From positions 124,001-188,000 of the forward strand of contig JABJIC010000015.1 of the NCBI GenBank assembly GCA_018661465.1: a stretch of 64,000 bases of DNA, given 5' to 3'. Origin of the DNA: Gammaproteobacteria bacterium. GTDB taxonomy: Bacteria > Pseudomonadota > Gammaproteobacteria > Pseudomonadales > Pseudohongiellaceae. The notes beneath the pieces were generated by a model that saw nothing but the letters and a program-made list of their open reading frames with translations, had not been told where the DNA came from and did not search any database. Made by a program: the position numbers and the translations under genes. Below, piece after piece: positions 8,944 to 17,451 of this stretch; position 1 is the stretch's first letter; every line of letters starts with the position of its first letter.

Positions 8944-9701
8944 TGGATATTCTTGAAACTGTATTTGTAAGAAACAGTCTGGTTGTTGCCTTCGCCGTTA
9001 TCGGCGTCACCATCTGGTTCTCTTATTTTCTTGCGGACAAACTAACCGCGGGTCGGATTCACGGTTCTGCCATTGCTATCGCACTTGGTTTGCTGGCTGC
9101 TTATTGGGGTGGCGTTACCACCGGCGGTCGGACCGGTGTAGCCGACATCACCCTGCTGGGTGGAATCGGTTTGATGGGTGGCGGCATGATGCGAGACTTC
9201 GCCATCGTAGCTACTGCATTCGGTGTTCATCTAAGCGAACTTAAGAAAGCGGGCCTTGCTGGTGTGATCTCCATATTCGCCGGAGTAATTGTTTCCTTCG
9301 TAGTTGGAGCCGCCATCGCCGTTATGTTTGGATACACCGACCCCGCCGCCATCACTACCATTGGTGCCGGAGCGGTGACCTATATTGTAGGTCCGGTAAC
9401 TGGCGAAGCAATTGGAGCCAGCGATGCAGTAATAACTCTTAGTGTGGCAGCCGGACTGGTTAAATCCATTCTGGTTATGATTGGCACACCTCTTGTTGCC
9501 CGTCATATAGGTCTTAACAACCCACAATCCGCGATGGTATTCGGTGGCCTAATGGGAACCACCAGTGGAGTAGCTGCCGGATTGGCAGCAACAGATCCCA
9601 AGCTGGTGCCTTACGGCGCCATGACTGCAACATTTTATACTGGCGTAGGATGCTTGTTAGGTCCTTCTATCTTGTATTTCATCGTTAGTGCGATGTTTTA
9701 G
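8943..9701 (+). CDS. madM: malonate transporter subunit MadM
   Basis: 252 residues with about eight to nine hydrophobic helices and repeated glycine-rich turns (LGGIGLMGGGMMRDFAIVATAFG; GAVTYIVGPVTGEAIGAS; VFGGLMGTTSGVAAGLAATDP). These match the MadM family. Its ATG overlaps the madL stop. Together they form the membrane-embedded malonate:Na+ symporter. A 110-bp AT-rich spacer separates it from the malonyl-CoA synthetase gene, which is probably in the same transcript. Confidence 0.93.
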   Translation: MDILETVFVRNSLVVAFAVIGVTIWFSYFLADKLTAGRIHGSAIAIALGLLAAYWGGVTTGGRTGVADITLLGGIGLMGGGMMRDFAIVATAFGVHLSELKKAGLAGVISIFAGVIVSFVVGAAIAVMFGYTDPAAITTIGAGAVTYIVGPVTGEAIGASDAVITLSVAAGLVKSILVMIGTPLVARHIGLNNPQSAMVFGGLMGTTSGVAAGLAATDPKLVPYGAMTATFYTGVGCLLGPSILYFIVSAMF

Positions 9702-9815
9702 TATTTAACTTTTTATTGGTAAAGATTTATTCGCGAATTTTGTATTAGTAAATTGCTATTTGTAGCTTTTTATTAATTAACAAAGACAATGTATTAGAGA
9801 GAAGAGATTTTGATT

Positions 9816-11300
9816 ATGTCAGAGAACAGCTTTCCACATTTAAGCAATGGAAATAAAAAGACCGCGTTGGTCGAAGGTGATAATAAGTATAGCTACGGAG
9901 AAGTTAATAATCGTATAGACCGATTTGCCACCGGGCTTCTAAACGGCAAAGACGATCTTAGAGAAGAGCGTATTGCCTTCTTTATTCCGGCTAGTCTTGA
10001 TTATGTCACCACCATGCACGGCATCTGGAGAGCTGGCGGCATCGCCGTGCCATTGAATGTGGCATCTGCAGTGGCTGAGCTGGATCACTACCTAAGCTCT
10101 GCTAGTGTCACCCGCATGGTTGCTAATGGCGACTACCAAGAGTCCTTACGCGGTCTCTGCGCCGAACTGAATATCGAACTGGTGTCAGTCGATGATGTTC
10201 TGGCGGATGATATTCGCGAATTACCAGAAATTATCCCTGATCGCCGGGCGATGATGCTCTTCACCAGCGGCACAACCAATAAGCCAAAGGGCGTGGTCAG
10301 CACTCACAAGACTATCAATGCACAGATCACCACTCTGATCGACGCCTGGTCCTGGAGCGAGGAAGACGTGATTCCTTTGTTTCTTCCTGTTCATCATATC
10401 CACGGCATCATCAATATTCTGAGCTGTGGCCTATGGGCCGGAGCCACTGTCCATCTCTATTCGAAATTCGATATTCCCAAGATCACTTCCGAGATCATCG
10501 ATGGAACCTATAACGTATTCATGGCGGTTCCTACTATCTATGTGAAGTTGATTCAGTACTTCGACACTATTGATAAGGAACAAGTTGATAAGATCTGTGA
10601 CGGCTTCAGACCAATGCGATTGAACATATCAGGTTCTGCCGCGTGCCCTGTGAAACTGTTTAATCAGTGGAAGGAATTGACCGGGCAGATCTTGCTGGAA
10701 AGGTATGGCATGACTGAAATCGGTATGGGAATTTCAAACCCTTACGATGCTGAACGACGAGCAGGCCATGTTGGTCAGCCATTGCCCGGAGTTGAAGCTC
10801 AACTCTTCGACGAAGACGACAATCTAATTACAGAAGAAAATACCCCTGGCGAGATTCGGATTAAGGGCGACAATGTTTTTCTTGAATACTGGGATAATGA
10901 AAAAGCCACTATTGAAAGCTTTAAGGATGGATGGTTTTGTACCGGCGATGTCGCCGTTCTCGATGATGGCTACTATCGAATCATGGGTCGCTCATCCATC
11001 GACATCATAAAGTCCGGCGGCTACAAATTGTCGGCGCTGGAAATTGAAGGCGTATTGTTAACACATCCAAGCGTTTCCGAAGTCGCTGTTATCGGAGTCG
11101 AAGATGAGACCTGGGGAGAATCAGTATTGGCATTCATCGGCCTGAATGATGGCGCTGAACTTAAATACGATGACTTGAAAAAATGGTGTGACGGAAAAAT
11201 GTCTTCATACAAAATTCCCAAAGACATTAAAATCATCGACGCCTTACCTAGAAACGCCATGGGTAAAGTTACCAAGCCGGATTTGAAGAAATTGGTCTAA
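9816..11300 (+). CDS. matB: malonyl-CoA synthetase (MatB-like acyl-CoA ligase)
   Basis: About 494 residues of the ANL adenylating superfamily. The AMP/ATP P-loop is MLFTSGTTNKPKG. The A5 motif is LERYGMTEIGM, followed by SNPYDAERRAGHVGQPLPG; the ERRAG segment is characteristic of MatB/ACSF3, where an Arg binds the free carboxylate of malonate. The hinge region GYYRIMGR and the C-terminal lysine region (LPRNAMGKVTK) are intact. It converts malonate, ATP and CoA to malonyl-CoA. ATG 9816 is preferred; TTG 9810 is in frame and also follows the GAAGAG sequence. Directly behind madLM, it completes import and activation, but no malonyl-CoA decarboxylase gene is adjacent. Confidence 0.9.
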   Translation: MSENSFPHLSNGNKKTALVEGDNKYSYGEVNNRIDRFATGLLNGKDDLREERIAFFIPASLDYVTTMHGIWRAGGIAVPLNVASAVAELDHYLSSASVTRMVANGDYQESLRGLCAELNIELVSVDDVLADDIRELPEIIPDRRAMMLFTSGTTNKPKGVVSTHKTINAQITTLIDAWSWSEEDVIPLFLPVHHIHGIINILSCGLWAGATVHLYSKFDIPKITSEIIDGTYNVFMAVPTIYVKLIQYFDTIDKEQVDKICDGFRPMRLNISGSAACPVKLFNQWKELTGQILLERYGMTEIGMGISNPYDAERRAGHVGQPLPGVEAQLFDEDDNLITEENTPGEIRIKGDNVFLEYWDNEKATIESFKDGWFCTGDVAVLDDGYYRIMGRSSIDIIKSGGYKLSALEIEGVLLTHPSVSEVAVIGVEDETWGESVLAFIGLNDGAELKYDDLKKWCDGKMSSYKIPKDIKIIDALPRNAMGKVTKPDLKKLV

Positions 11301-11367
11301 GGCAAAATAGTAAAGCAATAAGAACAGAACGGGTTAACAAGAATTTGTCCAACTATGAGGTTTTCAA

Positions 11368-11850
11368 ATGACCATAAAAACCAGACTCCTTACACGATTG
11401 TTCACAGTTATTTTTCTATGCTTGCAGGTACCCTTTATGAATGCCGATGAAATCGATGACATAAAGCAACAGTTTATCGGTGATTATGAATTGGTGACTT
11501 ACATTAGCTATCCCGCCAATGGCGGCGAAATCGATAGGAATTATATTGGCCGACTAAGTTACGATGCATTTGGAAATATGGCTGGTCTCGGCATGCCAAG
11601 TGATCTACCTCAGCGCAATGAAGCATCGGATGAACGGGTCACCGGAGGATTTGCCTACTGGGGAAAGGTTAGCTACGACCTCGACGAAGGCACAGTGATT
11701 CACCACGTTGAAGGATCACCCATGGTCCCTGAATGGGTTGGCGGAGACAATATCAGATACTTTGAATTCGTTGATGACTTTCTAAAACTATCATTAAAGG
11801 ACGCACAGGGAAGAATCACAGGTACGTTAACCTGGCGTCGACTGCCTTAA
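11368..11850 (+). CDS. secreted lipocalin-like domain protein
   Basis: 160 residues with a Sec signal peptide (cleavage near NADE, residue 27). The mature part has the lipocalin-like (Lipocalin_5 type) pattern: GDYELVTYIS at the start, IGRLSYDAFGNMAGLGM, GGFAYWGKVSYDLDEGTVIHHVEG, and a closing GTLTWRRL strand. These small beta-barrels often accompany catabolic genes, but their ligands are mostly unknown. It follows the malonyl-CoA synthetase gene by 67 bp on the same strand, so it may belong to the malonate unit; this is inference from position only. Confidence 0.75.
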   Translation: MTIKTRLLTRLFTVIFLCLQVPFMNADEIDDIKQQFIGDYELVTYISYPANGGEIDRNYIGRLSYDAFGNMAGLGMPSDLPQRNEASDERVTGGFAYWGKVSYDLDEGTVIHHVEGSPMVPEWVGGDNIRYFEFVDDFLKLSLKDAQGRITGTLTWRRLP

Positions 11851-11982
11851 GTGTCAATTGAAATCAGCGCGACCAAAATGCAATATATTTGGCTGACTCG
11901 GGTCTATATAAAGCAGGCCTATATAGCACAGGTCCATACCCAGTAATAAGTACACACATCTAATAGAGAATCAGGAATCAAC

Positions 11983-13047
11983 GTGAAAGAAGTTACACAG
12001 CTGGAGACAGAAGTTCAGGACTACTATGGTAAAGAGCTACAGGGTAGCGATGATTTGAAGACTAATGCCTGCTGTACAGCTGACGGCCACCCTCCTCGCA
12101 TTAAAGATGCTCTCAAAAACATCCATGATGAAGTCATAACTCGCTACTACGGCTGTGGTTTAACTATTCCCACTTTAGTGAAGGACCTGCGAGTTCTCGA
12201 CCTTGGCAGCGGTGCCGGAAGAGACTGCTATCTTCTGTCCCAGTTGGTGAGTGAGAACGGCTCGGTAGTTGGCATCGACATGACCGACGAGCAACTAGCT
12301 GTGGCAAACACCCATATCGATTGGCATCGGGAAAAGTTCTCCTATGCCGAGTCTAATGTGAGCTTTGTTAAGGGAAATATTCAAGACCTCGCCGCTGCTG
12401 GTCTGGCCACCGAAGATTTCGACCTGATCATTTCCAATTGTGTTGTGAATTTGGCTGCCAACAAAAAAGCGGTTCTCAGCGAAGCTCATCGAGTTTTGAA
12501 AGAAGGCGGTGAATTTTATTTCTCCGATGTTTATTGTGACCGCCGTATTCCCCAACATCTGGTTAATGACAAAGAACTGTATGGTGAATGCCTTAGCGGC
12601 GCTCTCTATTGGAATGATTTTTCAAATCTCGCCAAGGAAGTCGGGTTTGCCGATCCGCGCATCGTTGATTCCCGTCGACTCACAATTGAGAACGAGGCTG
12701 TTCAGGAAAAAACAGAAGGTTACCGCTTCTATTCTGTGACTTATAGATTATTCAAACTCCCGGAATTGGAAGCGGCCTGTGAAGACTATGGCCAGGCAGT
12801 TAAATATCTAGGCGGCCTGGAAGAAGAACCTCTGCAATTCAAACTTGATGATCATCATGTTTTCGAAGTTGGAAAAATAATGCCCGTCTGTGGAAACACC
12901 TGGTTTATGTTGGCCAACACTCGCTACCGTTCCTTCTTTGAGTTCTTTGGGAATTTTGAGAATCACTACGGTATTTTTGAAGGCTGCGGAACCGCAATGC
13001 CCTATGATGAAAGCGTAGTCGCGGCCGACGATCCGGCATGCTGCTAA
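11983..13047 (+). CDS. arsM: arsenite methyltransferase, ArsM type
   Basis: 354 residues from GTG 11983 with AGGA nine bases upstream. SAM motif I is LDLGSGAGRDCY. The catalytic thiols of ArsM are all represented: a Cys pair at 30-31 (NACCTADG), C82 in motif I, C153 in ISNCVVNL and C203 in GECLSGALYW. C153 and C203 correspond to the As(III)-binding cysteines. The C-terminal region (TYRLFKLPELEAACEDYGQ, PVCGNTWFML, FGNFENHYGIFEGCG, ending PACC) matches the long ArsM forms linked with arsenosugar biosynthesis. The enzyme methylates arsenite with SAM. It is followed after 84 bp by a radical SAM gene on the same strand. No arsR, arsB or arsC is nearby, so this looks biosynthetic or modifying rather than part of an efflux operon. 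Confidence 0.88.
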   Translation: MKEVTQLETEVQDYYGKELQGSDDLKTNACCTADGHPPRIKDALKNIHDEVITRYYGCGLTIPTLVKDLRVLDLGSGAGRDCYLLSQLVSENGSVVGIDMTDEQLAVANTHIDWHREKFSYAESNVSFVKGNIQDLAAAGLATEDFDLIISNCVVNLAANKKAVLSEAHRVLKEGGEFYFSDVYCDRRIPQHLVNDKELYGECLSGALYWNDFSNLAKEVGFADPRIVDSRRLTIENEAVQEKTEGYRFYSVTYRLFKLPELEAACEDYGQAVKYLGGLEEEPLQFKLDDHHVFEVGKIMPVCGNTWFMLANTRYRSFFEFFGNFENHYGIFEGCGTAMPYDESVVAADDPACC

Positions 13048-13131
13048 ACATATTTCCTTAGCAAACGACTTATTAGATATGGCTATTGCTAAGCATTTAG
13101 TTACCAAGCCAGCTACTAGAAAAGAGAACCC

Positions 13132-14097
13132 GTGGATCAACATATAGAATTAACTGAAATCTACGACCCCTCAACGGGAGAAGGTAAATTCAGCAATCCG
13201 GAATTCACTCTGGAAGGCGAGTCTCGGGCTCACGTTGATCCAGTTGATCTTGAAACACTCTGGATAAACACTGGCAGCCTGTGCAATCTAAGTTGTGAAA
13301 ACTGCTACATTGAATCTACTCCAACAAATGACCGCCTTGCCTTTATTAGCGAGGGCGAGGTCAGAACACTTCTCGACGAAATCTCCAGTGAGGGATTTCC
13401 AACAACAGAAATTGCTTTTACCGGCGGCGAGCCTTTCCTCAACGAAGAATTGGTTCCCATCTTGCGCGCCTGTTTACAGCAAGGATTCACGGTGTTGGTG
13501 CTAACCAACGCCATGAAGACAATGATGAAACATAGCGAGGAACTACTCGAGCTTAGTCAGAACTATTCCGACTCCCTAAAAATTCGTGTGTCCCTTGATC
13601 ATTATACTGAAGAGCTACATGCAAAAGAGAGAGGAGACCGATCCTGGAAACCAGCCATGAAGGGCCTCAGCTGGCTATCGGAGAATGAGCTCTCCTTCAG
13701 TGTGGCAGGCAGAACATACTGGGGAGAATCCGAAGAGGATATGCGTTCCGGTTATAAAGCTTTATTCAAGGCCGAATCCATAAATCTTGATGCTGCCAAC
13801 CTTACTGAACTGATTCTTTTTCCTGAGATGGACATGTCACTTGATGTACCGGAAATCACAACATCATGCTGGGGTATATTGAACAAGCGACCAGAGGACC
13901 TAATGTGTTCCAACTCGAGGATGGTGGTAAAAAGAAAAGAAGATGCCAAGGTCTCGGTAATGGCCTGCACCTTGCTGCCCTACGACCAACGCTTCAATCT
14001 GGGTAAGACACTAAAGAAGTCCTGGAAGACGGTCAGCCTCAATCACCCCCATTGTGCAAAATTCTGCGTTCTCGGCGGCGGTAGCTGCACTGCCTGA
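13132..14097 (+). CDS. radical SAM enzyme next to arsM
   Basis: 321 residues from GTG 13132 with AAGAGA upstream. The cluster-binding motif is CNLSCENC (C51, C55, C58), followed by the SAM-binding FTGGEPFLNEEL. Further cysteines at 246, 259, 279, 308, 312 and 319 could bind an auxiliary Fe-S cluster, as in SPASM or twitch domains. Known ArsS proteins, which add the deoxyadenosyl group in arsenosugar synthesis, have a CNxxCxHC motif and a different C-terminal domain (DUF3641). I do not see those features here. Its position directly behind arsM suggests that it acts on a methylated arsenical, or on a peptide or other substrate of the same pathway. The radical SAM fold is certain; the reaction is not known. 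Confidence 0.85.
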   Translation: MDQHIELTEIYDPSTGEGKFSNPEFTLEGESRAHVDPVDLETLWINTGSLCNLSCENCYIESTPTNDRLAFISEGEVRTLLDEISSEGFPTTEIAFTGGEPFLNEELVPILRACLQQGFTVLVLTNAMKTMMKHSEELLELSQNYSDSLKIRVSLDHYTEELHAKERGDRSWKPAMKGLSWLSENELSFSVAGRTYWGESEEDMRSGYKALFKAESINLDAANLTELILFPEMDMSLDVPEITTSCWGILNKRPEDLMCSNSRMVVKRKEDAKVSVMACTLLPYDQRFNLGKTLKKSWKTVSLNHPHCAKFCVLGGGSCTA

Positions 14098-14245
14098 GCC
14101 CGTTTATTCTTCGCTTCATACATAATTTTGTGATTTCGACACTCTCAATACCCGCAATCCCGCTCAAACCTGTCTAGTGCTAAGCTCTCAAAGCGCTGCT
14201 AGGTAAGGCTTTCAGCCCTATCCAAATTTATTTCATGTCTAACTG

Positions 14246-14274
14246 TTGACAAGTTCCATAATTGTATCACAATA
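14246..14274 (+). promoter_or_regulatory. promoter with palindromic operator before the GntR/ABC operon
   Basis: A consensus -35 box TTGACA (14246-14251) is followed after 17 bp by a weak -10 (ACAATA, 14269-14274). The palindrome ATTGT-ATC-ACAAT (14261-14273) covers the spacer end and the -10. This placement suits repression by the GntR protein encoded 33 bp downstream. Confidence 0.5.
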
Positions 14275-14306
14275 CGGGTACAGTCAAACGGACAAGCAAC
14301 GACTCC

Positions 14307-14735
14307 ATGAATATCACAATCAATCTAAAAGACGGTGTACCCATTTATCGCCAGATCGCGAATCAAATTCGCTATATGGTGGCATCCGGCATCTTAAAAG
14401 CCGGAGAAGAAATTTCAGCGGTTCGCACCCTGGCACTCAAATTGAATGTCACACCCAATACTGTGGTGAAAGCTTATAGCGAACTGGAGGCTGCCGGTGT
14501 TATCTACAAACGCCGTGGCGCTGGCACCTATATATCTGACCAGGAGTCACCTCTTGCCAGCAAAGAGCGCCGCAAGATAATCGAAGGTCGCATCGATGAT
14601 CTACTAGCCGAGGCCCACCAATTGGATTATTCCACGGAAGAATTAATTGAAATAACCAAGGAACGACAGTCCGTTCTAAACAAGTCGGATAAGAGTAATG
14701 AGAACCAGAATAAATCCAATGGAGAAGAATCATGA
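14307..14735 (+). CDS. GntR-family regulator, YtrA subfamily
   Basis: 142 residues from ATG 14307, starting MNITINLKDGVPIYRQIANQI, the usual start of this subfamily. The winged helix-turn-helix covers about residues 10-75 (AVRTLALKLNVTPNTVVKAYSELEAAG, then the wing YKRRGAGTYI). The short C-terminal helical part is typical of YtrA rather than of FadR/HutC types. YtrA regulators repress adjacent ABC transporter operons in response to envelope stress or antibiotics. The stop overlaps the ABC ATPase start (ATGA), so the three genes are translationally coupled, and a candidate operator lies in the promoter. Confidence 0.9.
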   Translation: MNITINLKDGVPIYRQIANQIRYMVASGILKAGEEISAVRTLALKLNVTPNTVVKAYSELEAAGVIYKRRGAGTYISDQESPLASKERRKIIEGRIDDLLAEAHQLDYSTEELIEITKERQSVLNKSDKSNENQNKSNGEES

Positions 14736-15640
14736 GTGATCTCCCGGTAGAAGTTAGCGAATTAAGCCGACGATTCGGAAATACCCAGGCACTGGATAAA
14801 GTAAATTTCCGAGCCGAGAAGGGAAAAGTCTACGGACTGGTTGGCGCCAATGGCGCAGGTAAGACCACTCTCATTAAACACATCATGGGGTTGCTAAGAG
14901 CCAAGTCAGGTTCAGTGCAGGTTTTTGGTCAGAATCCCGTTCATCATCCTGAGTCGGTGCTTTCTCGAATGGGCTATCTGTCTGAGAACCGCGACATTCC
15001 CGATTGGATGACAATCGAAGAACTGATGCGCTACACCCAGGCCTATCACCAGAATTGGGATGTGGCTTATGCCGAAGAGTTGCTTGCCACTTTCGACCTT
15101 GATCAGTCTAAGAAGATAAGAGATCTCTCCAGAGGAATGCGAGCTCAAGTGGCTCTGGTCAACGCCGTTGCCCATCGACCCGAGCTACTCATTTTGGATG
15201 AACCTTCCAGTGGCCTCGATGCAGTTGTTCGAATGGATATCCTAAACACGGTTGTTCGAACTATATCTGATGAAGGTCGAACCGTAATTTTCTCTTCCCA
15301 CCTATTAGAAGAAGTCGAAAGAATGTCTGACCATGTAACTATGATTCATCAGGGTAAAGTTGTTCTGGATGGACCATTGGAGTCTCTTGGCTCAGCCCAC
15401 CATTTTTGTAATGTGCGGTTTGAAGACAGTTTAGATTCAAAACCCTTACTGGCAAATGCTCTAGCAACCAGAGGCGAAGGTCGTTCATGGACAATTGTTC
15501 ACACTGGAACAGCTGAAAATTTTTCCGCCGGCATAAAGCAACTGAATGGAAAAATAGTTGAGTCCCGGAACGCTACTCTCGAAGAAATTTTTATTGCAAG
15601 AGTCGGCAGGGGTATCAGTAGCGATGAGGTAATCAAATAA
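14732..15640 (+). CDS. ABC transporter ATP-binding protein
   Basis: 302 residues. Walker A is GANGAGKTTLIKHIMG (about 38-53). The signature LSRGMRAQ (about 132-139) is a divergent LSGGQ. Walker B and D-loop are LLILDEPSSGLD (about 155-166), and the H-loop is FSSHLLEE. The C-terminal 80 residues form the extra domain common in ATPases of the YtrB/CcmA-like antibiotic-export class. It overlaps both neighbours by 4 bp and 1 bp. With the next gene it forms a YtrA-controlled exporter; the substrate is unknown. Confidence 0.93.
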   Translation: MSDLPVEVSELSRRFGNTQALDKVNFRAEKGKVYGLVGANGAGKTTLIKHIMGLLRAKSGSVQVFGQNPVHHPESVLSRMGYLSENRDIPDWMTIEELMRYTQAYHQNWDVAYAEELLATFDLDQSKKIRDLSRGMRAQVALVNAVAHRPELLILDEPSSGLDAVVRMDILNTVVRTISDEGRTVIFSSHLLEEVERMSDHVTMIHQGKVVLDGPLESLGSAHHFCNVRFEDSLDSKPLLANALATRGEGRSWTIVHTGTAENFSAGIKQLNGKIVESRNATLEEIFIARVGRGISSDEVIK

Positions 15641-17262
15641 TGTCGGCTACGGCGAACATCATACAGGCATTAATATCAAAACACTGGCGACTCTGCTGGC
15701 GAAGCCTGCTGATTCAGCAAGCTTCTGTTTTGGCGGTTGGTTCGCTTCTGATCTCTACCATGGCGACTGACCCAAATATGGACGGTCACAGCATTACCGC
15801 TCAGGCCGTAGTCTTAGTGAGTCTAATTTTCCTTTTAACACCTGTGCTCAGCGAATCAACCAAAAGAGGCAAGGTTCAAGGAACTGGATTTCCCTATTTA
15901 CAGGAATACTCTCTTCCCGTACCTACTACTCTATTAGTCCTTGTTCCATTGCTTTTTTATGTCGCCTTGATGCTATTCGCTTATCTAGTACCAATTACTA
16001 TTCTTTCAGCAATTTTCGATGTGTCAGGGGCGCAGACCACCTTCGCGATAATCTTGATTGAATCCATTCTTGTCGTGCTCTCACTGAGCTGGTGGAGTAG
16101 TAACTCAATGGCACATGGATTGAGTTGGGCTTTGGTGATACTCCTTTACTGGAATCAAATTTTATACCCTGACTTTACCGTAGTTAGGGAAACAGCTGTC
16201 GCTGAAGTTAGTGGAGCCTCTGTCTATATAGAATCGGCAATTGCGACCCTGGTGCTGGTTGCAATAATGATAGCGGGTGTTAAACGACAACGTTATGGCG
16301 AAAATCTATTGGGAATGAAGAAAGACAACATATTCCAGTGGACCAACCTCTCGGCACGCAGTTATTTTCCAAAGTATCAGGAGGGTTGTCCTACGAATTC
16401 TTCCATTGCTGCGGAGAATTGGCGAGAACGTCAATTACGTGGACTACAACAGGCTGTTCCATTAGGACTAATGGTTGGGCTGACCTGCCTGATCGCAATA
16501 AATTTAATTAGCGGTAATGGAGGCATGGAAGATGGCCCTGTTTTAGAGGACGTCGCTGCGCTATCTGGCAGTTTCTATCTCTTGATCATCATGATTCTGC
16601 AAATGCAGGTGTTCGGAATTTCATACCGAAGCGGACAATTATTCAACACAGCATTCGATCGATGCCGACCCATGAGTACGAGCCGTCTCCTTTACATAAA
16701 ATTGACTAACAACATCGTTAGTCTCCTCGCTGCAGCGGTGACCATGCTGCTGGTATATTGGCTTTTTGGGTCTCTGCTCATTGAGAATTTCGCAGAAATC
16801 AAATTGGAAGCCATTTCATTTCTAGGGGAATTTTTCTCCACTCCACTGCTGGTACTTCTACGAAATACATTTCTATTTTCCATTATGGCGTGCACTCTGC
16901 TGTTTCTTTACGGCGCGATGATGGCCTGGGCCATGTTAAGACCGAAACTGCTGGGGTGGATTGTTTCAGGTGTGGCCATATATGCTTTCTTGCTTATAGT
17001 GCTTCTGATCCAATTAACAGAGTATAGCGAATTCAGTGAGCTCAACACCTATGTGAGAAACAAACATCTCTGGATTCTGGTTTTGGGTCTTCCTGCCGCA
17101 CTAATCTATCTCGGCAAATCCCTGTTGGAAGATCATGTGCTAAATCGAAGTCAATTAGCAAACATGGTCATCGCTTCGGTAGTCGTTCTGCTTATCTACA
17201 TAATTGATCAAAGTGCCACCGGTTTTTATCAAGAAGCAAACGCTCTTGAAGTAACACTCTGA
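15640..17262 (+). CDS. ABC transporter permease
   Basis: 540 residues with about twelve hydrophobic segments in two clusters (residues 20-220 and 275-530) separated by a polar section (about 225-270). No substrate-binding or nucleotide-binding motif is present. The start overlaps the ATPase stop (TAATG). The family is assigned mainly from its place after a YtrB-like ATPase and from the membrane topology. The large two-cluster form resembles single-chain ABC-2 exporters. The GntR-ATPase-permease layout supports a stress-induced export or membrane-maintenance function. Confidence 0.8.
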   Translation: MSATANIIQALISKHWRLCWRSLLIQQASVLAVGSLLISTMATDPNMDGHSITAQAVVLVSLIFLLTPVLSESTKRGKVQGTGFPYLQEYSLPVPTTLLVLVPLLFYVALMLFAYLVPITILSAIFDVSGAQTTFAIILIESILVVLSLSWWSSNSMAHGLSWALVILLYWNQILYPDFTVVRETAVAEVSGASVYIESAIATLVLVAIMIAGVKRQRYGENLLGMKKDNIFQWTNLSARSYFPKYQEGCPTNSSIAAENWRERQLRGLQQAVPLGLMVGLTCLIAINLISGNGGMEDGPVLEDVAALSGSFYLLIIMILQMQVFGISYRSGQLFNTAFDRCRPMSTSRLLYIKLTNNIVSLLAAAVTMLLVYWLFGSLLIENFAEIKLEAISFLGEFFSTPLLVLLRNTFLFSIMACTLLFLYGAMMAWAMLRPKLLGWIVSGVAIYAFLLIVLLIQLTEYSEFSELNTYVRNKHLWILVLGLPAALIYLGKSLLEDHVLNRSQLANMVIASVVVLLIYIIDQSATGFYQEANALEVTL

Positions 17263-17451
17263 TATAGCATGATGGGCTTAGCACCGCTGCTGGCTATTCT
17301 TACATGCCTTTGGACTATGGCCGAGATAAGACACGGTTAGAGTTTGTTCTAAGCCTTTCCCCAGATTCAAGCCGTTCCGAGTCACTTGCTAGATTGGAAC
17401 GACTGGAATCCGAGTAAGCGACTTCTCTATCTTTGCTTATCCGGCGAGTAA

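Noticed and set aside
17269..17340. A 23-codon hydrophobic frame after the ABC permease
   Set aside because: Hydrophobic but without a ribosome site and too short to separate from chance.
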